Positions 1 to 9,465 of a stretch of 64,000 bases of DNA are shown here, in pieces; positions within the stretch are counted from its first letter, which is position 1; each line of letters starts with the position of its first letter. A model generated the notes under the pieces. That model did no database searches and had not been told where the DNA came from. It was given only the letters and a program-made list of their open reading frames with translations. A program made the translations under genes and the position numbers. Source of the stretch: Strongyloides papillosus (Eukaryota > Nematoda > Chromadorea > Rhabditida > Strongyloididae); assembly GCA_005656395.1 (NCBI GenBank), contig SRSI01000046.1, positions 620,001-684,000 of the forward strand. Reading direction: 5' to 3'.

Positions 1-2891
1 AAAAGTACGGGAAAAATCAACTTACACCACCACCACAACCATCAAAGTTATGGGAATTCCTTAAGATTCTCCTAGGAGGTTTTAATGCTCTTTTATGGAC
101 GGGAAGTGTTGCATGTGTTATAAGTTATATTGTTGAGTCACAATCATATGAAGAACCAAAATTAGATAATTTGTATATTGGTGGTGTTATCGCTGTAGTT
201 ACCCTTCTTACGTCAGGTTATCATTATTATCAAAGTCAAAAAGCATCTAATATTATGGAAAGTTTTAAGAAAATGGTTCCTCATAATGCGACTGTGATAA
301 GAGATGGTAATAAGATGGTTATTGATGCCGCTGATGTTGTTCCAGGTGATCTTTTGGAAATAACTAGTGGTGATAGAGTGGCTGGTGATATAAGAATTGT
401 TAAAGCTGTAGGTTTACGTGTTGATAATTCATCATTAACTGGAGAATCAGAACCACAAAGTAGATCAACAGAATTCACAAATGAAAATCCATTAGAATCA
501 AAAAATGTTGCCTTATTTTCAACAAGTATTGTTGAGGGTGTTGGAAAAGGTCTTGTTATGCTTACTGGTGACAAAACGATTATGGGTAGAATAGCTTCTC
601 TCTCTAGTCAGGTATCTTCAGGAAAGACACCCATTGCTCAAGATTTACATAATTTCTTAAAAATCATCTCATATGTAGCTATAACAAAAGGAATTGTATT
701 TTTTATACTTCTAATGATTTTTAATAACAACCTGTTAGAGGCTTTTATTTTTATGATTGCTATTGTTGTTGCAACAGTACCAGAAGGAATCATGGTGACA
801 GTTACAATTTGCCTTACACTAACAGCAAAGGAAATGGCTAAGAAACATTGTTTAGTTAAGAAGCTAGATGCTGTTGAAACATTGGGATCAGCGTCAACAA
901 TATGTTCTGATAAAACTGGTACATTAACACAAAATAGAATGACTGTATCTCATATTTATAACAATATAAAAATTCTTGATACAGCCCCAACAGATCCACA
1001 AATTAAAGGTATTACAGAAACAAATTTATTCCGTGTTGCTTCTCTATGCTCAAGAGCATTCTTTAAACATGAAGATGAAAAAACACCACTTTTAGATAGA
1101 GGTGCTGTTGGTGATGCTAGTGAAATAGCAATTCTTAAATGGTGTGAACAAAATCGTCCTAATACTATTGAGTATAGAAATACACTCCCAAAAGTTGCCG
1201 AGATTCCATTTAATTCCGTTAACAAATATCAAGTATCAATTCATAAGAAACAAGATAATACATTCCTTCTTGTAATGAAAGGTGCTCCAGAAAAGATATT
1301 TAATTTATGTTCAACAATTATTATTGATGGTAAAATTCAGGAGTTAACAAAGGTCCATAAAGATAAATTTCAAAATGCCTATGATAATCTTGGAGGTTTT
1401 GGTGAAAGAGTACTTGGTTTCTGTGATTTAGAATTGGATCCATTTAAGTACCCACCAGGCTATGTTTTCGATATTGATAAAGTTAATTTCCCTCTTGAGA
1501 ATCTTAGATTTTGTGGTCTTATTTCCATGATTGACCCACCACGTCCAGGAGTACCTGAAGCCGTTTTACTTTGTAAGGATGCTGGTATTAGAGTTACAAT
1601 GGTAACCGGAGATCATTATGTGACAGCCCGTGCCATTGCTTCACAATGTAATATTATTGATAGTATTCATGAATGTAGGATGCTTGTATCTAATGAAGAT
1701 TATGAAACGTTTGATTTTGCTAATTTAGAAAAACAAGCTGAATCAGAACCCGATGTTGTTGAGAAAAGTCAATCATTGAGGACTATTGAAGAAAAACCAA
1801 GAGCAATTGTAATTCATGGAGATCAACTACGTAAATTGGAAAGCAGTCAGTTGGATACATTATGTAGATATTATAATCAAGTTATCTTCTCAAGAACATC
1901 ACCAACACAAAAACTTCAAATAGTAGAGTCATACCAACGTCTTGGAAATGTTGTTGCAGTAACAGGTGATGGAGTAAACGATGCACCAGCATTGAAGAAA
2001 GCTGATATTGGTATTGCAATGGGAATTGCTGGAACAGATGTTTCAAAAGGGGCTGCCGATATGATATTGATGAATGATAATTTTGCCTCAATTGTTACTG
2101 GTGTAAAGGAGGGTCGAAGAATTTTTGATAATCTCAAAAAAACAATTGCTTACACATTAACATCAAAAATTCCTGAAACTATGCCATTCGTATTGCATTG
2201 TATTCTTGGTATTCCTTTACCATTATCTGTGATTGGTATTTTTGCAATTGATTTAGGAACAGATTTATGGCCAGCTATATCATTGGCATATGAAAAAGCT
2301 GAATCTGATATTATGATAAGACCACCAAGAAATTTAAAGTATAATAAACTTGTAAATTTCGTTCTAATTAGATTTGCCTACCTTCAAATAGGTGTAATTC
2401 AAGGATTAGCAGGATTTATGACATATTTTATTGTTATGGCGGATAATGGATGGTGGCCATCACAATTATTAAATCAAAGAAGTGCTTGGAGTGATGCAAA
2501 TGAGAATCGTCTTGTAGATAGTTATGGCCAAGAATGGACATATGCATCACGTCGTCAACTTGAAGGTTGTTGTCATGCAGCCTTCTTCTATGCTATTGTT
2601 GTCGTTCAATGGGCTGATCTCCTTATTTCTAAAACACGTACTAACTCAATGTATACACATGGAATAAAGAACCATATTCTTAATAGTGGATTATTCTTTA
2701 CCGTATTACTTACAATCTTTCTTATGTACACACCTGGAGTTACAACAGTTTTTGCTTTCAATGGTATAAATCTTAAATGGGCTTTGGTACCGTTACCTTT
2801 TGCTTGGGCTATTTTTATATATGATGAGACCAGAAAATATTTAATTAGGAAATATCCAACAGGTTTTTTGTACAAGGAAACATATTATTAA
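1..2891 (+). CDS. Na+/K+-ATPase alpha-subunit-like P-type ATPase (5' end outside window)
   Basis: This is a P2C-type cation pump of the plasma membrane. It is open at the window edge: the reading frame runs from base 3 to the stop at 2889-2891 (962 residues), so only a short N-terminal part is missing. The ATG at 171 is internal. Visible motifs are the A-domain TGES, the phosphorylation loop DKTGTLTQ (about 909-932), the ATP-site KGAPE, the hinge TGDGVNDAP and a C-terminal ETYY as in Na+/K+ pumps. The acidic residues of M4 (VPEG), M5 (IPE), M6 (DLGTD) and M8 (QWAD) are present. Three cation-site positions differ from standard alpha subunits: M4 Asn is Thr (774-776), M5 Asn is Lys (2166-2168) and the M9 Glu-Glu is Phe-Thr (2697-2702). 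It is therefore probably a nematode side-branch pump rather than the housekeeping eat-6 type. The visible part contains no introns. Confidence 0.93.
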   Translation, partial: KYGKNQLTPPPQPSKLWEFLKILLGGFNALLWTGSVACVISYIVESQSYEEPKLDNLYIGGVIAVVTLLTSGYHYYQSQKASNIMESFKKMVPHNATVIRDGNKMVIDAADVVPGDLLEITSGDRVAGDIRIVKAVGLRVDNSSLTGESEPQSRSTEFTNENPLESKNVALFSTSIVEGVGKGLVMLTGDKTIMGRIASLSSQVSSGKTPIAQDLHNFLKIISYVAITKGIVFFILLMIFNNNLLEAFIFMIAIVVATVPEGIMVTVTICLTLTAKEMAKKHCLVKKLDAVETLGSASTICSDKTGTLTQNRMTVSHIYNNIKILDTAPTDPQIKGITETNLFRVASLCSRAFFKHEDEKTPLLDRGAVGDASEIAILKWCEQNRPNTIEYRNTLPKVAEIPFNSVNKYQVSIHKKQDNTFLLVMKGAPEKIFNLCSTIIIDGKIQELTKVHKDKFQNAYDNLGGFGERVLGFCDLELDPFKYPPGYVFDIDKVNFPLENLRFCGLISMIDPPRPGVPEAVLLCKDAGIRVTMVTGDHYVTARAIASQCNIIDSIHECRMLVSNEDYETFDFANLEKQAESEPDVVEKSQSLRTIEEKPRAIVIHGDQLRKLESSQLDTLCRYYNQVIFSRTSPTQKLQIVESYQRLGNVVAVTGDGVNDAPALKKADIGIAMGIAGTDVSKGAADMILMNDNFASIVTGVKEGRRIFDNLKKTIAYTLTSKIPETMPFVLHCILGIPLPLSVIGIFAIDLGTDLWPAISLAYEKAESDIMIRPPRNLKYNKLVNFVLIRFAYLQIGVIQGLAGFMTYFIVMADNGWWPSQLLNQRSAWSDANENRLVDSYGQEWTYASRRQLEGCCHAAFFYAIVVVQWADLLISKTRTNSMYTHGIKNHILNSGLFFTVLLTIFLMYTPGVTTVFAFNGINLKWALVPLPFAWAIFIYDETRKYLIRKYPTGFLYKETYY

Positions 2892-4389
2892 ACTATATAA
2901 GTAGAATTATTTTTATTTTTTTACGACACTATGTATCTTTCTTTTCAATATTAGTGTTATGATGAATAACAAAAATTTAATAAATAAAGATTAATTTTAT
3001 AATTAACTATATTTGAAAAAAAGAACCTATTAGTTTAATAAAGATTAATATTTCACATACATTTTTTTAATATATTTCTTAATAACTTTAAAGATAAATA
3101 GTTACACGTTTTAAGAATATGGTCATGAGAGAAATGAGATAATGGAATGTAAAAAGATAAATTGTTATCAAAAAAGAGTTTCTTTACTTCAAGACTTTTA
3201 GGAAATATTTATAGAAGTACATACATGTTTGGTTATATTTACAACTATTTTTTATGTGGTAAATTTAATTAGAGTCAGCCTAAGTAGGAAAATATATTAA
3301 ATTATAAGATAAAAAATTAATAAATGTAAATGAAGATTAACTTGTTATTTAAGAATTATATAACAAAGTTTTAAGAATATTATGGTAAAAATAAGAAAAA
3401 ATATGTCCTTATTTTGGTTTGAGCTCCTGGTATTTGAATGTTTTAAAGGCAAACAAAGTATAAAAGATACATCTGATGTGTAAATAACTTTGCATACTAA
3501 TTCGAGAACAACATCTTTAGGGACAATTCTCTCATCCTCTATTATTTAATTGTTTTTAAATGACCTTTTTTTATACTTTAAATCAATATAAAATGTTGGA
3601 ATTAAAAACTAATTAACAATATTTCCCAATTAATCGTTTAAATTATATTTTTAAATTGTAATTTTAAAAAAGAAAAAGTCATTAATCTTTATCTTTTTAA
3701 ATGACACCACTTTTTTTTTTATTATTTTCTTGGTTGTACTTAATTAATTTGATCTTCTTAATAGTACTTCCTCTAACGTTTATCATATATACCAGAAATA
3801 ACTTTTTAACATTCACCAGATTTTAATAAATTTTATTCCCATAGAAAAAACTTTAAAATATCATCATAGTAAAGATAGAGAGAGAATTATTATCATTATA
3901 GAGAAGTGTACATTTTATTTATTGGCAAAGTAAAGATAATATCAATAGAAATAAACATAAATAATGTTAATAGAAATTACATGGAATGTTTCTATTATCA
4001 TTTTTTTTTGTCTTCTTCTTATACTGATAATGATATAATTTTATTTTTCTTTTATACATAGGGGTGACTTAACAAATATTTTTTATATGTATTTATTTTT
4101 ATCAAAACAAAATAAATATCCATAAATATTTTAAGTTGTTGTTGTGCTTTATTCCAATTAATATTATTTTTTTTCTTAAGTTAGTGAAATATATTTTGAC
4201 TATTTTCTTAAAAAAATTTATTTAACATTTTATAGTAAATATTTAAGGATATATGTAATGATAGTTATTGAAAATTATTATACATAGAAATTCAAGGAAA
4301 TATCTTGTACTTTATAAATAATATATTTCTAAAATTTGTTATATATAATAATTTATATAAAAATGTAAACATTTTAACATATTTTTTCA
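2892..4389. other. Intergenic, no gene seen
   Basis: This A+T-rich stretch lies between the ATPase stop and the acceptor of the APH-1-like gene. AATAAA-like hexamers about 80-100 bases after the stop could be the polyadenylation signal. No coding or RNA gene was recognised. Confidence 0.6.
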
Positions 4390-4411
4390 GATAAATATAT
4401 TATACTTTAAT

Positions 4412-5017
4412 ATGATTGAAGACACTATGAATATTGTTACGTTTTCGTTTGCACTAGGTCCAATTATTCCATTTTTATTATATGGAGCATACTTTAGTCC
4501 TATTCAAATAGTAATGGCATTTTATGGAGCATTTATACAAATATTAGCAATATTGGTATCATCAATTATATGGAAATTTGGATATATCTACTATCAAAAC
4601 ATAACTTTTTACATATCAATACTATTTTTTACCCAAGAATTATTTAGAATATTATTTTACTTTATAATCCGTAGGTATTTACATAGAATACTTAATTCAT
4701 TTAAAAATACCAAAGATATAAATCCTTCTGAAATATCTAAATGCTTATCAGATATCTCTTTTGGTGCTGGGTTTGGAATAGGAATTATTTTTCAAATTCT
4801 TTTTACAATAAATAATTTAGTTCAAAATCCATTTAATGAAATATCAATTATTGATAGTAACAATTTAACTTTTATCACAAAAACTATTACTAATGCATTT
4901 AATATAAAAAATTCAACAACAGATAACTTTTCAGTCCTTTTTTCATGTATCAATTTAACTTTTAATATTTTATGGACAATGTTAAGTTGGAAATTACTTC
5001 ATAAAATAACTAATTAA
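4412..5017 (+). CDS. aph-1: APH-1-like gamma-secretase subunit, C-terminally truncated
   Basis: APH-1 is the seven-span scaffold of the gamma-secretase complex with presenilin, nicastrin and PEN-2. This 201-residue, highly hydrophobic protein matches APH-1 through five membrane spans. Shared features are an early LGP in TM1, the QELFR motif in TM3, a GxxxG in TM4 (GFGIG) followed by FTIN, and a TM5 ending in a Trp-Thr pair. Family members have about 250-310 residues; this one stops after TM5, so TM6 and TM7 are absent. The TM5 histidine conserved in APH-1 is Asn here (codon 4964-4966), and the TM6 histidine is lost with the truncation. A trans-splice-like acceptor (ttttttcag) ends at 4390, 21 bases before the ATG, supporting this start. 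It could be a decayed paralogue, or have an unseen alternative last exon. Confidence 0.75.
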   Translation: MIEDTMNIVTFSFALGPIIPFLLYGAYFSPIQIVMAFYGAFIQILAILVSSIIWKFGYIYYQNITFYISILFFTQELFRILFYFIIRRYLHRILNSFKNTKDINPSEISKCLSDISFGAGFGIGIIFQILFTINNLVQNPFNEISIIDSNNLTFITKTITNAFNIKNSTTDNFSVLFSCINLTFNILWTMLSWKLLHKITN

Positions 5018-5375
5018 TCTTTTTTTTGCTTTTGTAAAGTAATTAATATCATAGTAAAACTATATATCATTGTATCTTGAAAAGCTAATAAATTTAAGCT
5101 GCGTAATATATTTGTTACTTATCAGTTACTTATTTAATGAATTTGTAAAATAATAATAAATAATTCTTAAAAACTAAAAAGATAAATTATACATTTATTT
5201 AATAATGTGTGACCGATTTTACATGAAATTATTAGAAATAGAATAAAAAAATTATAGTTATTTTTTTAAGTACACTGTTTATTAGTGTTAACTTTTATTG
5301 ATGGTACAACCCTCATTGTATTTTCATCAGATAGTAACTAAAATATGAAAATTAACATAATAATTATAAAAATAT
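5018..5375. other. Short intergenic region between converging genes
   Basis: A+T-rich. No exon that would restore APH-1 TM6-7 was found after either possible acceptor (near 5063 and 5124): the added reading frames stop within a dozen codons. Confidence 0.5.
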
Positions 5376-5687
5376 TTAACATACATTTTTAGTTGTTTTT
5401 GTACAAATTTTTTGAGTTGGTGGATCGAACACGCAGTCATTATTTGATACAGTTTTATTTCCTTTTTTTATTTCGTGTTCTTTTGTATTGTTTCGAATTG
5501 ATTTGACTTTATAACTTTTAGTGGATATCTTGATTTTTTCAATGGTTTTTGGTTTATTCACTTTTTTACAATCAATAGTATTTTCTTTCGTTGGTTCGGT
5601 TTTAGAGTTACCACAATTAATACCTAATTTTATAAATATTATAAAATATAAGAATGATATTATCACACAGAAATGTTCCAAATTCAT
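5376..5687 (-). CDS. Small secreted or single-span protein, unknown
   Basis: A 103-residue single-exon reading frame. It begins with a hydrophobic segment (about residues 6-24) that reads as a signal peptide or anchor. A Lys/Thr/Asn-rich middle follows, then a Cys-containing tail with the motif DPPTQ and a final Cys. There are five cysteines in or after the hydrophobic segment and two Asn-x-Thr sequons (NNT and NKT). I do not recognise the family. The charged, low-complexity middle resembles many small secreted nematode proteins. It converges on the APH-1-like gene, with 358 bases between stops. Confidence 0.45.
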   Translation of the reverse strand: MNLEHFCVIISFLYFIIFIKLGINCGNSKTEPTKENTIDCKKVNKPKTIEKIKISTKSYKVKSIRNNTKEHEIKKGNKTVSNNDCVFDPPTQKICTKTTKNVC

Positions 5688-6006
5688 TTTTTTGATAATA
5701 TAAATTTATAATTTAATTTTCATCAATTAAATATTAGAAAAATTTGTTTTTTATTTATATCAATTAGTTGAAATAAAATATTCAAGTTATAAGTACCCAA
5801 GTAGCTTTTTCTCTAAAACAATAATCATATTTTTTATCAAAAGTTTATTCTAGTTATAATTATAAAATGGTCGGATTTGACAAAGAAAAATGTCTTATTT
5901 CAGATGGTGGATTTAATCTTCTTTACTCACATTATTCAATAATAATTTTTAAGAAAGAAAAATTTGCAAAAAACGGTCTCCATCGACCGTAGACCACAAC
6001 AGTCTA
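5688..6006. other. Intergenic, with a small hairpin
   Basis: Mostly A+T-rich. Near 5976-5996 an inverted repeat GGTCT...AGACC sits at the start of a locally G+C-richer patch that continues into the tRNA-like sequence. No gene recognised. Confidence 0.35.
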
Positions 6007-6075
6007 TGGTATTACCGCGACTCGAACATACCTAAATATTTCAGTTAAAGGCATGCTACCATCACAGCTGTTACC
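6007..6075 (-). pseudogene. tRNA-Phe-like sequence, probably a relic
   Basis: The minus strand contains a B-box-like GTTCGAGTC, an A-box-like ATGGTAGCATG and, between them, CTGAAAT at the anticodon-loop position (anticodon GAA, Phe). The ends pair as GGTA/TACC, and a TGTG/CATG D-stem with two wobbles can be drawn. The anticodon and T stems pair poorly, and the whole is 69 nt. This fits a degenerate tRNA copy better than a working gene. A chance resemblance in a G+C-richer patch is possible. Confidence 0.3.
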
Positions 6076-6758
6076 AATGTGACTATTGTAGCAGGATCGA
6101 TTGTCTGTCTTTATGGATTCTGTAAAGTTCAAATTTCAACTATTTTCAGAAATATTTGAGGAAAGTGGAAATATTTCACGGCATACTGTACTGAGTATCA
6201 AACAAAGTTTATGCTGGTAAAATATTTATTAAGGATCTCTATTGTAATATAATCATATTTTTAGAGAATATTGAGATTGACAATATTGCTCTATGAACTT
6301 TTATAAAGCATCGTTATGTGAAATTTCTAATGAGTTTGAATTTTCATATCTACACTAACAGAAAACAATGTACGACTGAATGAAAACACGCTTCTCTGTT
6401 TTTTCTAAAAAAACAAACAACTATTCGGTACAAGTATTTTATTCGTGAACTTCACAAAAAAAGTTAGACATTTGCCTCTTCTACGTATAAAAAATAATAG
6501 ATACAATACATTTAGAAATTTTAAATCAAATATATAGAGATCAAAATTGCATCTGAATAATTTCTTTGATAATAACTTTCAGGTAAAAAAACGCATATAA
6601 CAAAATAACATCTTTTTTAATTCTTGTTTTCTTTTTTTTCACTATTTTATTTCTAATAGTAGCATTTTTAAACCACATGTTAAAACATAATTAAAAAATA
6701 TTTTACTTTACCAAAAATATTGTATAGAATTGTTTTTATAACTTCACCAAACCAAAAA
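6076..6758. other. Intergenic, no gene seen
   Basis: Downstream flank of the TIPE gene. A+T-rich with scattered short imperfect repeats. No coding exon was supported on either strand. Confidence 0.5.
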
Positions 6759-7612
6759 TCATATCTGTTTCGTATCAATAAGAACCTCAAAACATTTGTT
6801 GATTCCTAACAATGCATTATGAATTTCTCCCTTTCCCTTAAACAGGTTATCCAAAAAAAGTGGATTATTAATTTGTTCAAAGATAAAATCACAACGCCTC
6901 GAAGATTTATCACTTAAATACGTATCCACAAGTATTGTTGCACTATTCTGTAACTGATCCAATAATTTTGCAATATAATTTCTATCATAGCTAAAGTCAA
7001 CTTGATTAAATGAGATAAATGTTAGAACAAAATTTTTAAAAATTTTTTCTAATGAATTAAATAGCTTTGTATTTTCGGGATTTATTGCTCCTTCCTGTTC
7101 AACGACAAAAAGTTTTAATGAGATCTTGATAATATATTTGATGACCTTAAAATATTAAACATAATCTGTACAAAATTTCTTCTAATTTACCTTTTCAGCA
7201 CAATTTTGGTTATAATGAATTTTTAAAGCTCTATAAAGCTCATCAAAAAGATTATTAACATCACTTCCAGTCAAAACTTTAACCATTTTTCTATTTGATA
7301 TTTTGCCAACGATTTTCTTTTGTGCTCTTACAGATAATGAAGCAGATGAAAATGTTCTGCCATCTTTTTCAGTTGATGTCTCTAAAAAATAATATTTCAT
7401 AACACGGTAATTAGTAGATTCCAAAGAAATGTAAACTTTTCTCAACTAACAACAGTTATGAATTAATATTACTTATCATATACAAAAACACAACAAATAA
7501 AGCAATTTAACAAAACTAATAAATTAATAAAGAACATACCATTTTTTGAATTAGAACTTTCTGTACGCTTTTTAGCTACACGTGATGGTGTTAAAAATAT
7601 TTCAACTGGCAT
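6759..7612 (-). CDS. TNFAIP8/TIPE family protein
   Basis: TIPE proteins are small all-helical cytosolic proteins with a central lipid-binding cavity. They act in phosphoinositide signalling, apoptosis and immune homeostasis. The model has three exons on the minus strand: 7612-7540, 7381-7191 and 7145-6759 (73+191+387 nt, 216 residues). The intron at 7539-7382 splits a Glu codon in phase 1; the second intron is phase 0. The exon 2 product carries the family core (LSVRAQKKIVGKI, then a DELYRALK helix and AEK). Exon 3 continues with IIKISLKL, a NQVDFSYDRN stretch and the closing helices. The usual length is about 190-200, so this is nearly full length with a basic N-terminal extension (TPSRVAKKR). 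The start is the first ATG after an in-frame break. Confidence 0.85.
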
Positions 7613-9465
7613 TGTAGTTATTCCTTATTTAGAGAAATTAATTATTGTTAGTTGAAGTTGACAATCTTATAACTAAGAACTATGCTAATGTAGGATTAAG
7701 TAAATATAGAAAATAATGGTAGTGAAAAAGATGATTTTTTTAATATTGTCATCGAAAAATAGATGAATAATTGGTTGGAATTAAGATTATGTTCTATTTG
7801 ACATCAAACAAAGACAAAACATTTCACTCTCAAAATTAATTAACGACTTACGACATTTCGCAGTAATATACTTTTTCGAACAAAAATGTTACATGATTTC
7901 CAATATTTTGGCAGACTTATGAAGTTATTTTCTTGGATAGCATCAAAAAACAATTATTATATTTACTGCATTTTTAATGATTGGTGTTTTTTGTTAAGAT
8001 TCATGTTAAAAAAATCAAACTAAAGTTCCTCGTGATTACTCATACCTATTACTCATCTCAGAATTTAAAACTTATCAAGAAAATGTAAACTTTTTTTAGA
8101 CAAAAACAGAAAATTGTATTATAAAAAATTATTTTAAAACCACTTTTTAATTTCTTTTCACTAAAATGATTTATTTTTCTCCTACTAAAAGTGTAATAAA
8201 AATTGTATATCTAATATATTGATAAGGTAAAACTAAACTTATTGTCATAATGTGCGTAAGAACTTATTATAATGGTAAAAAATATAGATTAGAAAGAATT
8301 GATAAGATGACCAGGACGGAGAAGAAAAAAATTTATAAAATTTTATATATTTTTAGTGCTAAAAATTACCTGAATTAGTATTTGATCTGTTTTTAAAAAG
8401 ACAAAAATGAAAAGCTGTTAATACAGATATGTTAGTATATAAAATTATTATTAATTAAAATTACCTTCACAAAATCCCTTATTATTATTCTCCATTATTA
8501 GTGGTTATAAAAAGTAATATTATTGATAAAGTAAATCTAAAATAGGGGAAATATTAGAATAGTATTTAAGAGTATAAATACGGAATTAGATTTACAATTT
8601 TACAAAAAGAAAGGTTACTTTATTTGTCAATAACGTTATCAAAATTAAATTGATTTTAATACAAAACACCATACATTAGTGTAGTAAGAAATTTGTATTG
8701 ATAAAGGAAACTGAAATAAAAGAAATATTCTTTATACTGTTCAAGGTGTCATTCTCCTCTTTACAGAAAAATGCAATAATATTTCTAGGAAATATTATTT
8801 TATACAGAGACATTGACAGATATTGTAAAACCTTCCAGTAATGTTAACAACCTGTCTTTACAATATTTATAAAATCTATTCCATACCTATCATTTGCGTG
8901 TTACATTATTAATACTATTTTATCATTGTGATAGGCATTTTAATGATACAAAAAAATAAAAATGAATAATTAAAAAATGGGTAAATCTATAAGTAAACAA
9001 TATAAATTAAATTATTGAATAATTTTAACATATTGAACTGTTATCAAATTTAAATATTTTCGTGAAGCTTTTTTTGTTAAATAAATAAATGATATCCTTT
9101 TTAATATACATAATTACGTCACAAAGAAATATTAAATACATAATTTTATTATATGATATAATATTTCTTAGACACACATGATAAATAAACAAATAAAATC
9201 ATTAATATATTTTGATCTATCAAAAGAAATATTTTAATGTTCAAAGAAAAATAGTTATTTAAAAAGTCATTAATATCGAAATATAATTTTATTTAACATA
9301 AAAATTTCTATTATAAAATTAAAATATGGAAATTATTTTTCAATCATGTTATAGTAGGTGAAGAATAAAATTACTTAGTACCCATAAAAATTATATTCAT
9401 TAGATGTGTAATAAATTACTTTTGAAGAATATTATTATACTGTTCTTGGCACTATTGAGGAAAAG
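7613..9465. other. Intergenic, no gene seen
   Basis: About 1.85 kb of A+T-rich sequence between the TIPE gene promoter and the 3' end of bli-4. Only very short reading frames occur (for example 22 codons from an ATG near 8308). Nothing recognisable. Confidence 0.55.

Noticed and set aside
7382..7445. Extending TIPE exon 2 upstream to the acceptor at 7446
   Set aside because: Joining exon 1 there gives the wrong phase and an early stop; the acceptor at 7382-7383 restores the family sequence.
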